This document shows, one piece after another, positions 1 through 9,753 of a DNA stretch of 33,463 nucleotides (positions are counted from its first letter, which is position 1; every line of letters begins with the position of its first letter). Source of the DNA: Russula earlei. Lineage: Eukaryota > Basidiomycota > Agaricomycetes > Russulales > Russulaceae. The position numbers were made by a program, and so were the translations under genes. Location of the stretch: positions 1 through 33,463 of the forward strand of contig JAGFNK010000564.1 in the NCBI GenBank assembly GCA_025769875.1. Reading direction: 5' to 3'. The notes under the pieces were generated by a model. The model had not been told where the DNA came from. It searched no databases and saw only the letters and a list, made by a program, of their open reading frames with translations.

Positions 1-1078
1 TTTCCAATGAACATGAACCACACCCTCTGACCCTGGCTTCTAAAGTACCCAGAAAACACTTGCAACTATCTAGATGACGTAGGCGATAGCCACAGTTCAG
101 GAGAGGAACACCTTCACTGACAAATCACAACACGGATGTCCTCGACCTCCTCAAAAGAGACTCTTATTTTTTAAAGGCATCTAAGTGCGCCTTTGAACAA
201 AAATAACTCGACTTCCTGGGTTTCCGAATTAACCAAGGAACCCTCAAAATTGACCCTTGTCAAATGGATGGTCTCAAAAACTGGGCTGAGACCCCCAACA
301 ACCTGAAACAAGTACAAACAATCATGGGCGGCCCTCAACTACCAACGACCGTTATCCAAGATTTTGCACACATAGCTCGCCCCCATTTTTTCCACAATCA
401 AGAAAGGAACCCCCTTCCTCTGGACCCAGAAGTGACCACAGCCCTAGAAACCCTGATATGGCAGTCTGCGATGACCCTGACACTCTACACCACCAACCCT
501 GATCTCCCATACAAGTTAGAAATGACGCCTCACAGTTGCCACCGGAGCAATCCTTCTTCCAAACAGACCAAAGAGGAAAAAGGAAGATGATCGGAAATAT
601 GTCACACGCATTCAATGAAGCAGAAAGGAACTACCCAGTTTGGGATAGAGAGTTCCTGGCCCTAATTCTCGCACTTCAACACTGGTGATACCTATTAGTC
701 GGGACTAAACACCCCATCAAGATTTTCACAGATCATGCCAATCTAGCTCGCTATCGACTCCCTCACAAGATCAACTGAAGAATTGCCAGATACATCTCAA
801 CACTTGCCAGATTACCATTTCGAAATCCATCACAAACCAGGAACTTCCAACCATGCAGATTCTCTCTCACGATGACCAGACCACAATGATGGGTCAGGAG
901 ACAACTGAAACATCACAGCACTCCCTGACAAACTTTTTATTCGCACACTCAACACCAAAGATCTGTACAAACAAGTACTAAAAGAGCAAAAGAACCAACA
1001 ATCAGATCTACTCATGTGGAAGGTCAAACATGACCTCAAGAGGAAGAAGGTGCACTATTCAAAGATGGGAAACTGGTA
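1..1078 (+). pseudogene. Gypsy pol: reverse transcriptase end and RNase H, decayed
   Basis: Remnant of the catalytic polyprotein. The RT active-site motif YLDD is at 67-78. The following RT thumb/connection region is readable as KASKCAFEQK, LDFLGFRINQGTLKIDP and DGLKNWAETPNNLKQVQ (about 170-330). RNase H is recognisable from VWDREFLALILALQHW (about 640-685) and FTDHANLARYR (about 727-760), followed by HHKPGTSNHADSLS (about 825-870). Stops interrupt the frame, for example TAA at 204-206 where FEQK is followed by LDFLGF, and TGA at 86 bases after the 600 mark (686-688) between HW and YLL. Both are explainable as C-to-T changes (CAA, CGA). Frame shifts are also present, so no single open frame survives. 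Enzyme identity is secure from the motifs. Confidence 0.85.
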
Positions 1079-3664
1079 GTGCCATATCAAGAACCCCTCT
1101 TACGAAAACTTCTACATACCTACCATGACAGTATTCTTGGTGGACACATGGGAAACGCCCAAACCTTATATTCAATTCAGGAATCCTTCTGGTGGCCAAA
1201 AATGGCCTACTTCATCTGGGACTACATTCAAGGCTGCACCACCTGTCAGGCCAACAAGTCCTCTACACATCCAACTTGCCCCTCAATTTACCCCATTCCC
1301 CCGGAATTTCAGAAACCCTTCCAAACTGTGGCCATTGATTGGATCGTCAACCTCCCGCTATCAGAAGGAGCAATGCCATTATGACCATCAGTGACCATGA
1401 TTCCACAAAAGTCAGCCATATTCATACCTTGCCATAAGGACATGGGGACCCTACAGATGGCTAAACTATTTTTACGATACGCCTTCCCATGGACCGGGGT
1501 TCCCTCCAAGATCATCTCCGACTGTGACTCCTGCTTTACCTCCAATCTGTTTCAAGAAGTCTCCCGAATCCTCAGGATCAACCAGAACCTAAGCACTGCA
1601 TATCACCCCCAAACTGATGGACAGTTGGAAAGAACCAACCAAACTTTGGAAATGTACCTGCGCATCTACACAGGGGAGAAACAAGAAGAATGGGTGCACT
1701 GGCTCCCCATAGCCCAATATCATTTTAACACCCACAAATCCACCACCACCAAGAGAACCCCGTATGAACTCCTCATTGGCTTTAACCCTCAAGGGCTTGG
1801 CACCCAATTTAAATCCAAGTTCCCTGGAATCCAAGAACGACTCCAAGCACTGAAAGATATGAGGGAAGCAGCACAAGAAGCGATGAGGAGGACACAAAAC
1901 AATTGGATCAAAGAAACTAAGTTCAAGGGTTTCGAAGAAGGACAGAAAGTTTGGTTAGAAGGCACTAACCTAAAAACCCCCCATCAGTTTCAGAAGTTCC
2001 ATCCTAAGCGGTTCAGCCCTTTTACTGTCACCAAAAGAATCTCCCATGTCGCCTACCAACTCCGACTTCCCCCCCAATGGAGCATCCATAATGTGTTTCA
2101 TGCCTCCCTCCTGTCTCCAGTCACAGAGACAGCTGAGCATGGACCAAACTTCTCTGAACCACCACCTGACCTCCTGTTGGGAGAATATGAGGTCGAGAAG
2201 ATCACTGCCCAACGGACCCATAGGAACCAACTCCAATACAGGGTCCGGTGGAAAGGCTATTCCACAGCAGAAGACACGTGGGAACCTCTCTCTAACCTTA
2301 AAAACGCTCAAGATGCCATCACCATGTTCCACCTAGGACAACCCACTAAACTCCGTACCATGTCTTCCACTAACCTTGACCCCACAGAATCACATCACTC
2401 AGACAAAAGTCTAGATGACCTAGAGGATCAGTTTCAAAACCTTATGATACAACAACATACCTTACTCCCCCAAATTAACTCTCGTAACCCCCCTTCCTAT
2501 TCAGTTAATGATCCCACTATCCCCAACCATGGACACACCATCTTCAACATAGCCGCCAGGGAACAACTTTTTTCCAGAATTCTCTCCCCTGGCAACTTCC
2601 GTGGCTTTCAACTTCTTATGATGGACCCCTGTTTTTCAGAATTTCATTTATCCATACGAAGGGCAGTACTTACGGACTTGGTTTGGAACTACATTACACG
2701 GTCAGCCTCCATAAATACCCCCACTCCTTCAGAGTGGTCAGCTTGGCACCATGAAGATGCTACTTCTGCTTATAACACTCCCATGTCCTCCCCAGCCCCC
2801 CCTTCGTCTCCTTTACCCATCCTTACCCCTTCCCCCACTATTAAACAAGAGCCTCTCTCACCTGAGGTTATACAACACATCATTGACCAACGCACATTCA
2901 TCGTCCCTGACGAGGTGGAACTCCAAGACCTCGCCGCCACCCTCAACCCCCTAGCCATCCAAGAAGGAACACCCTCACCGACCCCAACTGAAGCGGACCC
3001 CACTCATCCTGGCCCCCCCTGGTTTGTTTATGAACCCTATACACATATTCCCCTTTTTTACATTAACTTCAATGGGCAACGATGCCTATTACCATACTTA
3101 CATATTGCTTTGTACAATGACAAACCCATGCTTCTAGGAACTATGGGTCAAGGAGAACCCGCTTATGGGGAAAAGCTCATAGCTCGGCCTGTCGTCTCTG
3201 CCCCCCATCCTGCCACCACTGCCTCTGATCTCCACCTCTTAATTGAGGACCACCCTTTCCACTTTGACATCGCTCAAGCCCTTGAGAACCTCCATGATCC
3301 TGGTGCCCTTGCCGACATCTACCGCCTCCACACCACCTCTTTCCAGCTAAAAATCTTAGAGGGCAAGCGTGCCTCCATCCAGGGAGCCCTAAGTGTCCTT
3401 CAAGGGCAGCTCGCCTATCGACTCCACGAAATCCAATCCCACACCAAAGAAACCACCGCCATCCGCAGCCGCCTTCGAGCCAATAACACCTCCGTCCAAG
3501 TCCGTCACCAACTCGACAACCTGATGACCGACAGGGGCCTCACCCGTAACACCGGAGCATTTTACTCGTTAGCGGGAAGCTATGACAGGATTGAGAAGTC
3601 AAAGGAACCATCCACTCCCCCTTCCCCTCCACTACCCACTCGTCCCCCTCTTTCCTTACCTTAA
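1079..3664 (+). pseudogene. Gypsy integrase with chromodomain and long C-terminal extension
   Basis: Integrase inserts the cDNA copy into the genome; the chromodomain is thought to tether it to modified histones. The zinc-binding HHCC module is seen at 1079-1260 (HTYHD, GGH, CTTC). The first catalytic Asp lies in VAIDWIVNLP (about 1330-1358). A one-base frameshift near 1381-1400 separates this part from the open frame at 1391-3664. That frame has the second Asp in IISDCDSCF and the Glu in HPQTDGQLERTNQTLE. The chromodomain (about residues 262-316 of the 757-residue frame) has EYEVEKI, YRVRWKGY and DTWEP. After it come about 430 extra residues: a conserved-looking block with AAREQLFSRILSPGNFRGF, a Pro/Ser/Thr-rich linker, and a likely coiled coil at about 650-715. 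The extension is unusually long for a chromovirus pol. Confidence 0.85.
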
Positions 3665-4044
3665 CCCCCCCCCTTGAGTACCTTCCTCGTGTTGTCAACC
3701 AGTCCCAGAACGATGCCCCCATGGGGTCACCCTCCCACTTCCCTCAAATGTTCTCTGACGATGCTAGCACCCCCAACACCCCTCTCACCCCTGCATGTAT
3801 GACTAAAGCACAGCGTCATCAGCTTCAAAAGTGACAACACATTTGCAAACACTGTAACACCAGAGGGCACTGGAACAAGGACTGTAACAGGCCTCATACC
3901 AACTGTAGTGGTCAAGTGGATTGTATCCTCAGGAGGACTCACCAAAGCTACAGAGGCTTCTGCCCCAGGGCAATGGGACCCCAGAGTGCGTGGCCAGAAG
4001 TTGAAGGCAATGAACTCCGTGAGTCGGGCCCTGAGACCAATTAG
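3664..4044 (+). pseudogene. CCHC zinc-knuckle segment downstream of the gypsy integrase
   Basis: Immediately after the integrase/chromodomain frame closes at a C-run (3665-3673), the next frame stays readable to 4044 with one in-frame TGA at 3832-3834. It encodes a Pro/Ser-rich stretch and then CKHCNTRGHWNKDC, a textbook CX2CX4HX4C nucleic-acid-binding knuckle, followed by more Cys/His (PHTNC). The slip-prone C-run suggests this was once joined to the upstream frame. A CCHC knuckle normally sits at the end of Gag, upstream of pol; here it is downstream of the chromodomain. This may be a gag-like module at the 3' end or a fused nucleocapsid-like tail; the sequence alone does not decide. Confidence 0.65.
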
Positions 4045-4074
4045 TTCAGAAAACTAAGCATGAGGGGGGCATGA

Positions 4075-4680
4075 TGTTGTGATCTACCCCCTTGTCGGTT
4101 CATCCATAATCTCTTTCATCACTGTTCTTTCGTCACCCTTGTCCCCTTGGTTACCGTTTCATCCCTTGATGCTGATGGTCCCTTATTGTTTCATCTATTG
4201 TGTTTCACTTATTGTGTTTCACCTATTGTCGAGTTACTTTTGCTATTGGCTCACCTTTATCTACTGTTCCGCTTATGGTACTGTACAGCCTCGCTACATA
4301 CAGTATTTAAGTGCCTGTAGAAGCTGGGGAATGCCCCAAGCTTAGCTTTGTCCCATCTCCTGTCGCATCCCTTCACCCTGTATTATCTCTCAAATCACAA
4401 CTTGTGTTGTGCTGGCTTACACTCTGCTTGACCTGAGCTCATCACAAGGAACCTTCGTGTTCCTCTTCCTCCTCTGCTTCTCCATCATCATCCTCCTCTT
4501 CTGTGAAACCAGGAGATCAACTCTGTCTGCGGATTAGGTCATCCTTGACTTAGTCTTGAGACGCTAAACCCCTGAACCGGTCTCCTTGAGCCAGCCCCCA
4601 CTGAACCCTTGAACCAAGTCACAGGGACTTGGCCCCACTGAACCCTGAGCTAACACTCTTACGGCTGCAATGCCGTAACA
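4075..4680 (+). repeat. LTR-A copy 1 (3' LTR of gypsy element)
   Basis: A 606-base LTR starting TGTTGTGATCTACCCCCTTG and ending CCGTAACA, preceded by a purine-rich tract (4061-4069). The same sequence recurs at 10702-11308 (plus) and 14427-15004 (minus). A TATA-like TATTTAA lies at 4304-4310. A short tandem unit, TATTGTGTTTCAC, is repeated around 4185-4235. An open frame runs through all three copies at the same place; it is a by-product of LTR sequence, not a gene. Confidence 0.92.
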
Positions 4681-4696
4681 CACACACCCCAGCACC

Positions 4697-5437
4697 ATGC
4701 CTGAGAGGGAATGCCACTACACTTGTGCTGAGTGCCTAGTTAAAAAATAACTCAAATTTCATCAGGTATACAAAAAGTGCACCATCAGATGCCACCACTG
4801 TCATCTTATTCTTCAGTGACAATGGAATGATCAGCTACATGAGCCTCAGCACCATCTTACTGCCCTCTTAGACTTGTCATCCATTTCTTCCAACTCTGAC
4901 TTGGAAAGTCATGGTTCAGTGGAATCCAGCATAACAAACTGGTCTGATATACTTGGCCCCAACTGGCAATCCACAAGTTCCTTCTCCAGTTATGGGTCAG
5001 CCATCAATGGGATCAATTTTGATGGTGATGTTTCTGAGCTTGTATTGATCAATGCACAAGCAAGCCCTGAAAATGAGAGCAATAATAACATCTACTTGGA
5101 GTTTGGTGATGATGAGACATCCAATGTTGGTTCCTTGGATGATGACCAACAGTACAGGCCATGTTTGAAGACCTGGATTAGGGAAGAGATCAAGCATATG
5201 TATGGCAAACAGTATGAGGTCCCATGCACTAGAATCCTGAAACCAGACAAACCTTTCCTTTATCACCTTCTCATAATTCCCAAAGCTGGCAGACCCAAAG
5301 ACTTTCATGGTGAATTATAGGTCTCACCATACACATTCAACTGCCTTGTTACAAGGATTTCCATTGACCCAGTTTTTGCAAATAACTCAAAAACTGTGCT
5401 GCAGACACCTGTTGAAGAACAGCTTGCTAGTGTTCTT
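4697..5437 (+). pseudogene. Harbinger-like (DDE_Tnp_4 type) transposase, N-terminal part, dead and truncated
   Basis: From the ATG at 4697 one frame can be followed for about 247 codons through three stops: TAA 4748-4750, TGA 4817-4819 and TAG 5318-5320. All three fit C-to-T changes (CAA, CGA, CAG). The N-terminus has CXXC pairs (CHYTCAEC, CTIRCHHC) like a zinc finger. The later part has WIREEIKHMYGKQYEVP, VSPYTFNCLVTRI, DPVFANNS and TPVEEQLASVL, which match the helical N-terminal region of fungal Harbinger/PIF-type transposases as I know them. The similarity stops abruptly at about 5437, where a GGCTTGGCC-rich repeat begins, so the DDE catalytic domain is missing. The gypsy LTR ends 17 bases before the ATG. 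Confidence 0.7.
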
Positions 5438-5575
5438 CTGGCCTGGCTTGGCCTGAAAGCCCTGGCTTTGGACTGGCTCGAGGCAGCTTTGGCTTTCTCA
5501 AACCCTGAGCCAGGCCAAAGCCATCAAATCCAGCTGGCTTCGGCTTGGCTTGGCCTAGGCCGTGGCTTTTATGTG
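5438..5575 (+). repeat. GGCTTGGCC-rich, self-complementary repeat, copy 1
   Basis: About 140 bases made of variants of TGGCTTGGCC and its complement (CCTGGCTTTGG against CCAAAGCC), able to fold into hairpins. It interrupts the Harbinger-like transposase right after the codons for PVEEQLASVL. A related block is at about 13036-13190; the two share GGCCAAAGCCATCAA-like core sequence. It is probably a short non-autonomous mobile repeat, but no target duplication was established. Confidence 0.6.
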
Positions 5576-5637
5576 TAAAATATGCTTAGTTGTCAAATGA
5601 ATAGTGGAGCAATGTTGCATCAATGGAAGCTACTATG

Positions 5638-6277
5638 CTATTCAGACCAATTCATAGTCTCCTTGTCTTCATCCTGAATCAGTAGCTCATCCCAAGAAAA
5701 CCCTTCAATGTCTGATTCCTCCTCAGCATTGTTCAAATCCCCTCTAACCACATCTGCTAAACCTTCATCACGTTCCTCCAATTCCAATGTTGATGATGGT
5801 GTGGGTTCTCAGAAGAGCAAGTCACACCAGATTGCACATTTGATGCACTGGAGGGCCTCCACAATGTCACCCATGAGACAACTGTGGCATTTTGATATTG
5901 TGATCCCCCCCTGCAAGAATGCATGCTCACTCGAGACTGATGATGACATAATTTCAAGATAGTCCCACGTGAGTGAACCCCATGTGGGATGATAGCATTG
6001 TGCATTGTACTACAAGATGTTGTTAGACACAGGTCATCAGAGTGTTCAGTTCGAAATACTCACACCCCACCACTGGACTGCCATCCAGCCTTCCAGCACT
6101 TGCTCAGGAACATCCATATAGGCTTGGTAGTCGCAAAGCCATGGCCATTGAGGGTCATCTGGCACATCCACCCCTATATCAGCTGTGTGGTCTTCTTCAT
6201 TGTCATCAAGTTCTCGAAGCAGAGCTCACAGGCCCTTGCTCTTTGTTGATAGTACTGGTCACATTGTCATGGGACCA
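5638..6277 (-). pseudogene. hAT-family transposase C-terminus (dimerisation domain), dead
   Basis: hAT transposases end in a conserved hATC dimerisation domain. On the minus strand an exon (6277 to 6064) reads ALLRELDD, PQWPWLCDYQAY and EGWMAVQWWG; a 54-base intron (6063 to 6010, GTGAGT to TGTAG) follows; the next exon reads YHPTWGSLTWDYLEIMSSSV, SSEHAFLQGGITISK and GDIVEALQCIKCA, then an acidic tail ending at TAG 5638-5640. Known fungal family members have Arg where this copy has Cys, Trp or His (SSEHAF for SSERAF, SKCHSC for a basic block). In-frame TGA codons at 6226-6228 and 5809-5811 fit mutated CGA. Earlier exons are not recognised; the copia element is inserted just upstream. Confidence 0.75.
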
Positions 6278-6587
6278 CTACACAACCGTAGCCACCATTC
6301 TTTCAACTTAATGTGCTGAGCAAATGAAATGGGAGAGAGGGACATGGACATACCTTGGCAAGATTGCACAGGCGGCATTGGATCATGGCTATAGTAGCCC
6401 TGCGACTGGCCCTGTGACAGAAAAAGATGTACCTGATTCCCATCACTAACTGTAGGACCCCACGGCAGATTCCCCAATGCAGTGGCATTATCTACAGGAT
6501 ACAGGTCAGGGGTGCTCACAATGCGGGGTTGCAGGCTCACTCTCCATGCCACGACGCAATGGCCTTTCTCCAGTGCATGGAATGTTC
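6278..6587. other. Unclassified flank between hAT remnant and copia element
   Basis: On the minus strand a possible intron (6334 region to 6278, GTATGT to TGTAG) and a short open frame precede the hAT C-terminus, so this may be part of the same dead gene, but no hAT motif is visible. It ends in TGTTC (6583-6587), the left target duplication of the copia insertion. Confidence 0.4.
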
Positions 6588-7066
6588 TGTTGAAAATGCG
6601 CAGTGTGTGTGATTAGATAGCAGCAGATGATAAGATCGCAGGCAGATCTATCAGACAATAGTTCAGTTTAGTTGATACAAAACTGATATAAATAGTGTAC
6701 CTATCAGACAATAGCTACAACGTGTTATCAGTACAGAGCAATAAGATATCATAGACTAAGTACTCACTGCAGTTTAGTTGATACAAAACTGAAGTGATCT
6801 ACGTGCTTTGTGGTATTCTTAAGTACCTGAGACCGCCACTAAGTGCAGTGCAGCTAACTACCATTATGGATCACTAAGTATGTCTGAGGATCAGTGGTAA
6901 CTAGCTACCAATTATCCGAAATCATCTAATCAATGTCTCTAACACATGCTGCAGCGTATGAGCTGAAGCCAGTAATGCCCGGTCCAGGTGATCCGACGTG
7001 TCAATGCATCAGAGCTGTGATTGCATCACAATGCACCTGGGGCTCAGGCCAGTGCTGATCTCAACA
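6588..7066 (-). repeat. Copia 3' LTR
   Basis: 479 bases, same length as the partner at 12002-12480. It contains a 23-base internal direct repeat (6664-6686 and 6770-6792) whose unit is itself an imperfect palindrome (CAGTTT to AAACTG). By eye it differs from the partner at about 15 positions, nearly all transitions. Confidence 0.95.
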
Positions 7067-7087
7067 TTCCACAGTAGGTAGGTCAGA

Positions 7088-9682
7088 TCAAAGGAGACCT
7101 AAACCATCGACAAAGGCCCAAAGCAACATGTGAGCAAGTGGCTTGGTGAGGCCATCAGCAAGCATCTCTCCTGTAGGTGTACAGATCAGTGTGACCAGTC
7201 CATCTTCAATATATTGACGAATGGCATGATGCTTGATAGGGATATGTTTTGATCGTCTTCCGGTGACTGGATTGAGCATGAGATCAACTGCGCCTTTGTT
7301 ATCACCATGTATTGGAATTGGATTGGAGATTTGGTAGCCAATTTTGGAGAAGAAGCTCCGATACCACATGGCTTGATTAGCTGCATCAGCTAATGCCATA
7401 TATTCGGCTTGAGTGGTACTTTGGGCAACAGTCTTCTGTTTGCGCGATGACCAAAAGATCGCAGCGCTAGATAGTAGGAAGACGTAGCCCAAGGTGGAAC
7501 AAAAGTCGTCTGCATTGTCTCCGAGGCTAGAGTCAGAGAACCTGTGTAGTCCGCTATCACGCACACCATCATAACGCAGCTTAAGATCTAAAGTGCTGTT
7601 AAGATAAGATAGCACATATTTAGCAAGGCATAGATGTTGCGATGAGGGATTAGATGAGTATTGGGTGAGTTGAGAGACTGCAAATGATATGTCTGGTCTT
7701 GTCCCGATCTGCACATAGAGAAGGCTGCCAATAATACGTTGAAAGTGTTTTATTTTGTCAGGCATTGCCTTTCCAGAGTGCTTGACCAAGTGGACATCTG
7801 CCCCGGAGGGCAGCGGAGTGTGGACCGGATTGGAATCTGCCATCCTGAAGCGATTGATGATCTCCAAGATGTATCTAGATTGATCAATGTCTAGCCACTT
7901 AGCCAAGCGATCACGCATGACACGAATCCCAAGATAGGACTCGATCTCGCCTAGATCAGTCATCTCGTAGTGCGTGGACAATGATCTCTTAATATCTGCA
8001 ATCAGTGGGAGTGAATCGCCTAAGATGGTGACATCATCAACATAGAGGATAATGATTATGGTCCCCCCCGTGTCTTGGGGATGATAAACTCCAGCATCTG
8101 AGTGTGTGCATGTGAAGCTGAGTCCAGTGAGCACTCCATGGAACTGCAAGTTCCATGCGCATGAGGCTTGTTTGAGGCCGTAGAGTGCCTTCTTTAAGTG
8201 ACAGACTTTGTCTTCCTGGTTTGGAGTGATGAAACCTTGAGGTTGCTCCATGTAGATCTCTTCCTCCAGTGTGCCATTGAGGAATGCCGACTTGATGTCC
8301 ATTTGGTGGATCTCCCAATTTTCCAGTGCGGCCAACGCTAGTAGCAGTCTCAAAGACTCAAACCTGGCAACTGGTGAGAAGGTTTCATCATAATCAATTC
8401 CCTCTACTTGGGTGAACCCCTTTGCGACCAAACGCGCACAAAATCTGCCATCAGATTTGCGTGCAAACACCCATCTTGATCTGATGGCCTTATGGCCTGG
8501 TGGTAGATCAACAAGATCCCAGGTACCATTTTTAGCGAGCGCATCGATCTCATATTGACACGCAGCTCTCCATTCATCGGCAGATTCCGATGACATGGCT
8601 TCCTGAAATGTAGCCGGAGTGATCACTTCTGCCATCACTAAGAGTGCCATATGCGATAGGCGCTCCCCCGCATCTGTGTTAGTAGTAACAAATCTAGGAT
8701 TAGGACGCGGATTAGACCAAAGACGTCTAGGGGAGGGTGGACACGGTGGACCAAAGGATGGTCCCGGTAAGGCTGAGTGAGGCTGGCACAGACGAACTTG
8801 GCGCACAGGCTGCACGCGGCGTGGTGGAGTGTGCGGAACAGGCTGAGTGGAAGGGGTATGATAAAGTGAATTTGGTGTATTGGGATTTAGTGGGGTTTCC
8901 AGAGGTGCGGGACTAGGCGCGTGTGCTTCCGGTTGATAAGGATAAGGGACAGTGAGTATCTCCGGTCCTAAAGGGACCAAGGATTGTGCCGGAGGAGGAG
9001 CGACACTAGCATCTCCCCTGGCTGGTAGTATGCGCTCATCGAAGATGACATCACATGATAAAAATAACTTTTGGGTAGATTGATTCCAGAGTCGATAACC
9101 CTTAGACCCAGACTCATACCCAACGAAGATCATCTCAACTGATCTCAGATCGAGCTTCTTCCGTTTGTTGGCAGGCATGTGTACATACGCCTTACATCTG
9201 AAGACACGGAAATAGGAGATGTCCAGAATGTGACCGTCCGTCCATAATGTATGAGGTGTGTGCCAATTAAGAACGTGAGTAGGAGTCCGATTGTGAATGT
9301 GAATAGCTGCATCAGTAGCAAGCTCCCAGAACCCAAGACTGAGACCAGCAGCATGAATCATGGCGCGCATCTTATCTTCAAGGGTTCGGTTCCATTGTTC
9401 AGCAACTCTGTTCTGTTGTGGCGAACCTGGTATTGTTAATCTGTGTTCGATCCCCCATTGATCTAAGACCGATCTGAGTGCGCCCGACAAGTACTCCCCT
9501 CCGTGATCTGAGTGCAATGCTTTGATTTTATTGTGAGTCTGATTTTCCGACCATGCAAGATATTTCTTAAACGCATCGGCACACTGATCTTTAGATTTGA
9601 GGAAGTACACTACTCCATAGCAAGAGTAGTCATCAATGAACGTTGCCCAGTAGTTGGTGCCTCGGATAGACCGGACCTGCAT
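7088..9682 (-). CDS. Copia pol: integrase, reverse transcriptase, RNase H
   Basis: An 864-residue open part of the polyprotein. The integrase core shows TNYWATFIDDYSCYGVVYF (Asp), HSDHGGEYLSGALR (Asp) and GSPQQNRVAEQWNRTLED (Glu). The middle is Pro-rich. The reverse transcriptase shows HQMDIKSAFLNGTLEEEIY and the active-site YVDD in IIILYVDDVTILGD (normal copia form). RNase H is seen in FSDSSLGDNADDFCSTLGY and TTQAEYMALADA. The stop is at 7088. The ATG assigned to residue 1 is internal: the true frame continues upstream through a TGA at 9754-9756 into the pre-integrase and protease region. This is the best preserved gene of the element. Confidence 0.92.
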   Translation of the reverse strand: MQVRSIRGTNYWATFIDDYSCYGVVYFLKSKDQCADAFKKYLAWSENQTHNKIKALHSDHGGEYLSGALRSVLDQWGIEHRLTIPGSPQQNRVAEQWNRTLEDKMRAMIHAAGLSLGFWELATDAAIHIHNRTPTHVLNWHTPHTLWTDGHILDISYFRVFRCKAYVHMPANKRKKLDLRSVEMIFVGYESGSKGYRLWNQSTQKLFLSCDVIFDERILPARGDASVAPPPAQSLVPLGPEILTVPYPYQPEAHAPSPAPLETPLNPNTPNSLYHTPSTQPVPHTPPRRVQPVRQVRLCQPHSALPGPSFGPPCPPSPRRLWSNPRPNPRFVTTNTDAGERLSHMALLVMAEVITPATFQEAMSSESADEWRAACQYEIDALAKNGTWDLVDLPPGHKAIRSRWVFARKSDGRFCARLVAKGFTQVEGIDYDETFSPVARFESLRLLLALAALENWEIHQMDIKSAFLNGTLEEEIYMEQPQGFITPNQEDKVCHLKKALYGLKQASCAWNLQFHGVLTGLSFTCTHSDAGVYHPQDTGGTIIIILYVDDVTILGDSLPLIADIKRSLSTHYEMTDLGEIESYLGIRVMRDRLAKWLDIDQSRYILEIINRFRMADSNPVHTPLPSGADVHLVKHSGKAMPDKIKHFQRIIGSLLYVQIGTRPDISFAVSQLTQYSSNPSSQHLCLAKYVLSYLNSTLDLKLRYDGVRDSGLHRFSDSSLGDNADDFCSTLGYVFLLSSAAIFWSSRKQKTVAQSTTQAEYMALADAANQAMWYRSFFSKIGYQISNPIPIHGDNKGAVDLMLNPVTGRRSKHIPIKHHAIRQYIEDGLVTLICTPTGEMLADGLTKPLAHMLLWAFVDGLGLL

Positions 9683-9753
9683 CGGACCAGCTAAGTCAGT
9701 ATGGATGATTTGTAGCCGACGATCCGATCGCTTAGGGGAGGCTGAGAAAGGTA

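Larger units (their letters stand above)
1..4680 (+). mobile_element. Ty3/gypsy chromovirus-type LTR retrotransposon, 5' part outside window
   Basis: This is the 3' part of a gypsy-class retrotransposon. In order it holds the end of a reverse transcriptase, an RNase H, a zinc-binding and catalytic integrase, a chromodomain, a long C-terminal extension, a CCHC knuckle, a purine run (4061-4069) and a complete LTR (4075-4680). The order RT, RNase H, integrase, chromodomain is that of chromoviruses. The 5' LTR and any upstream gag lie outside the window, so whether the element is complete cannot be judged. The base after the LTR starts CACAC, which would be the right-hand target duplication if the left end carries the same. 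Several stops and at least three frameshifts mean it cannot move by itself. Confidence 0.9.

Noticed and set aside
1309..2332. Minus-strand frames within the gypsy pol
   Set aside because: Antisense shadows; integrase and chromodomain motifs fix the plus strand.
4079..4345. 88-residue open frame, repeated at 10706-10975 and 14759-15019
   Set aside because: It lies inside the LTR-A copies; the frame is conserved only because the LTR is repeated, and the composition is not protein-like.
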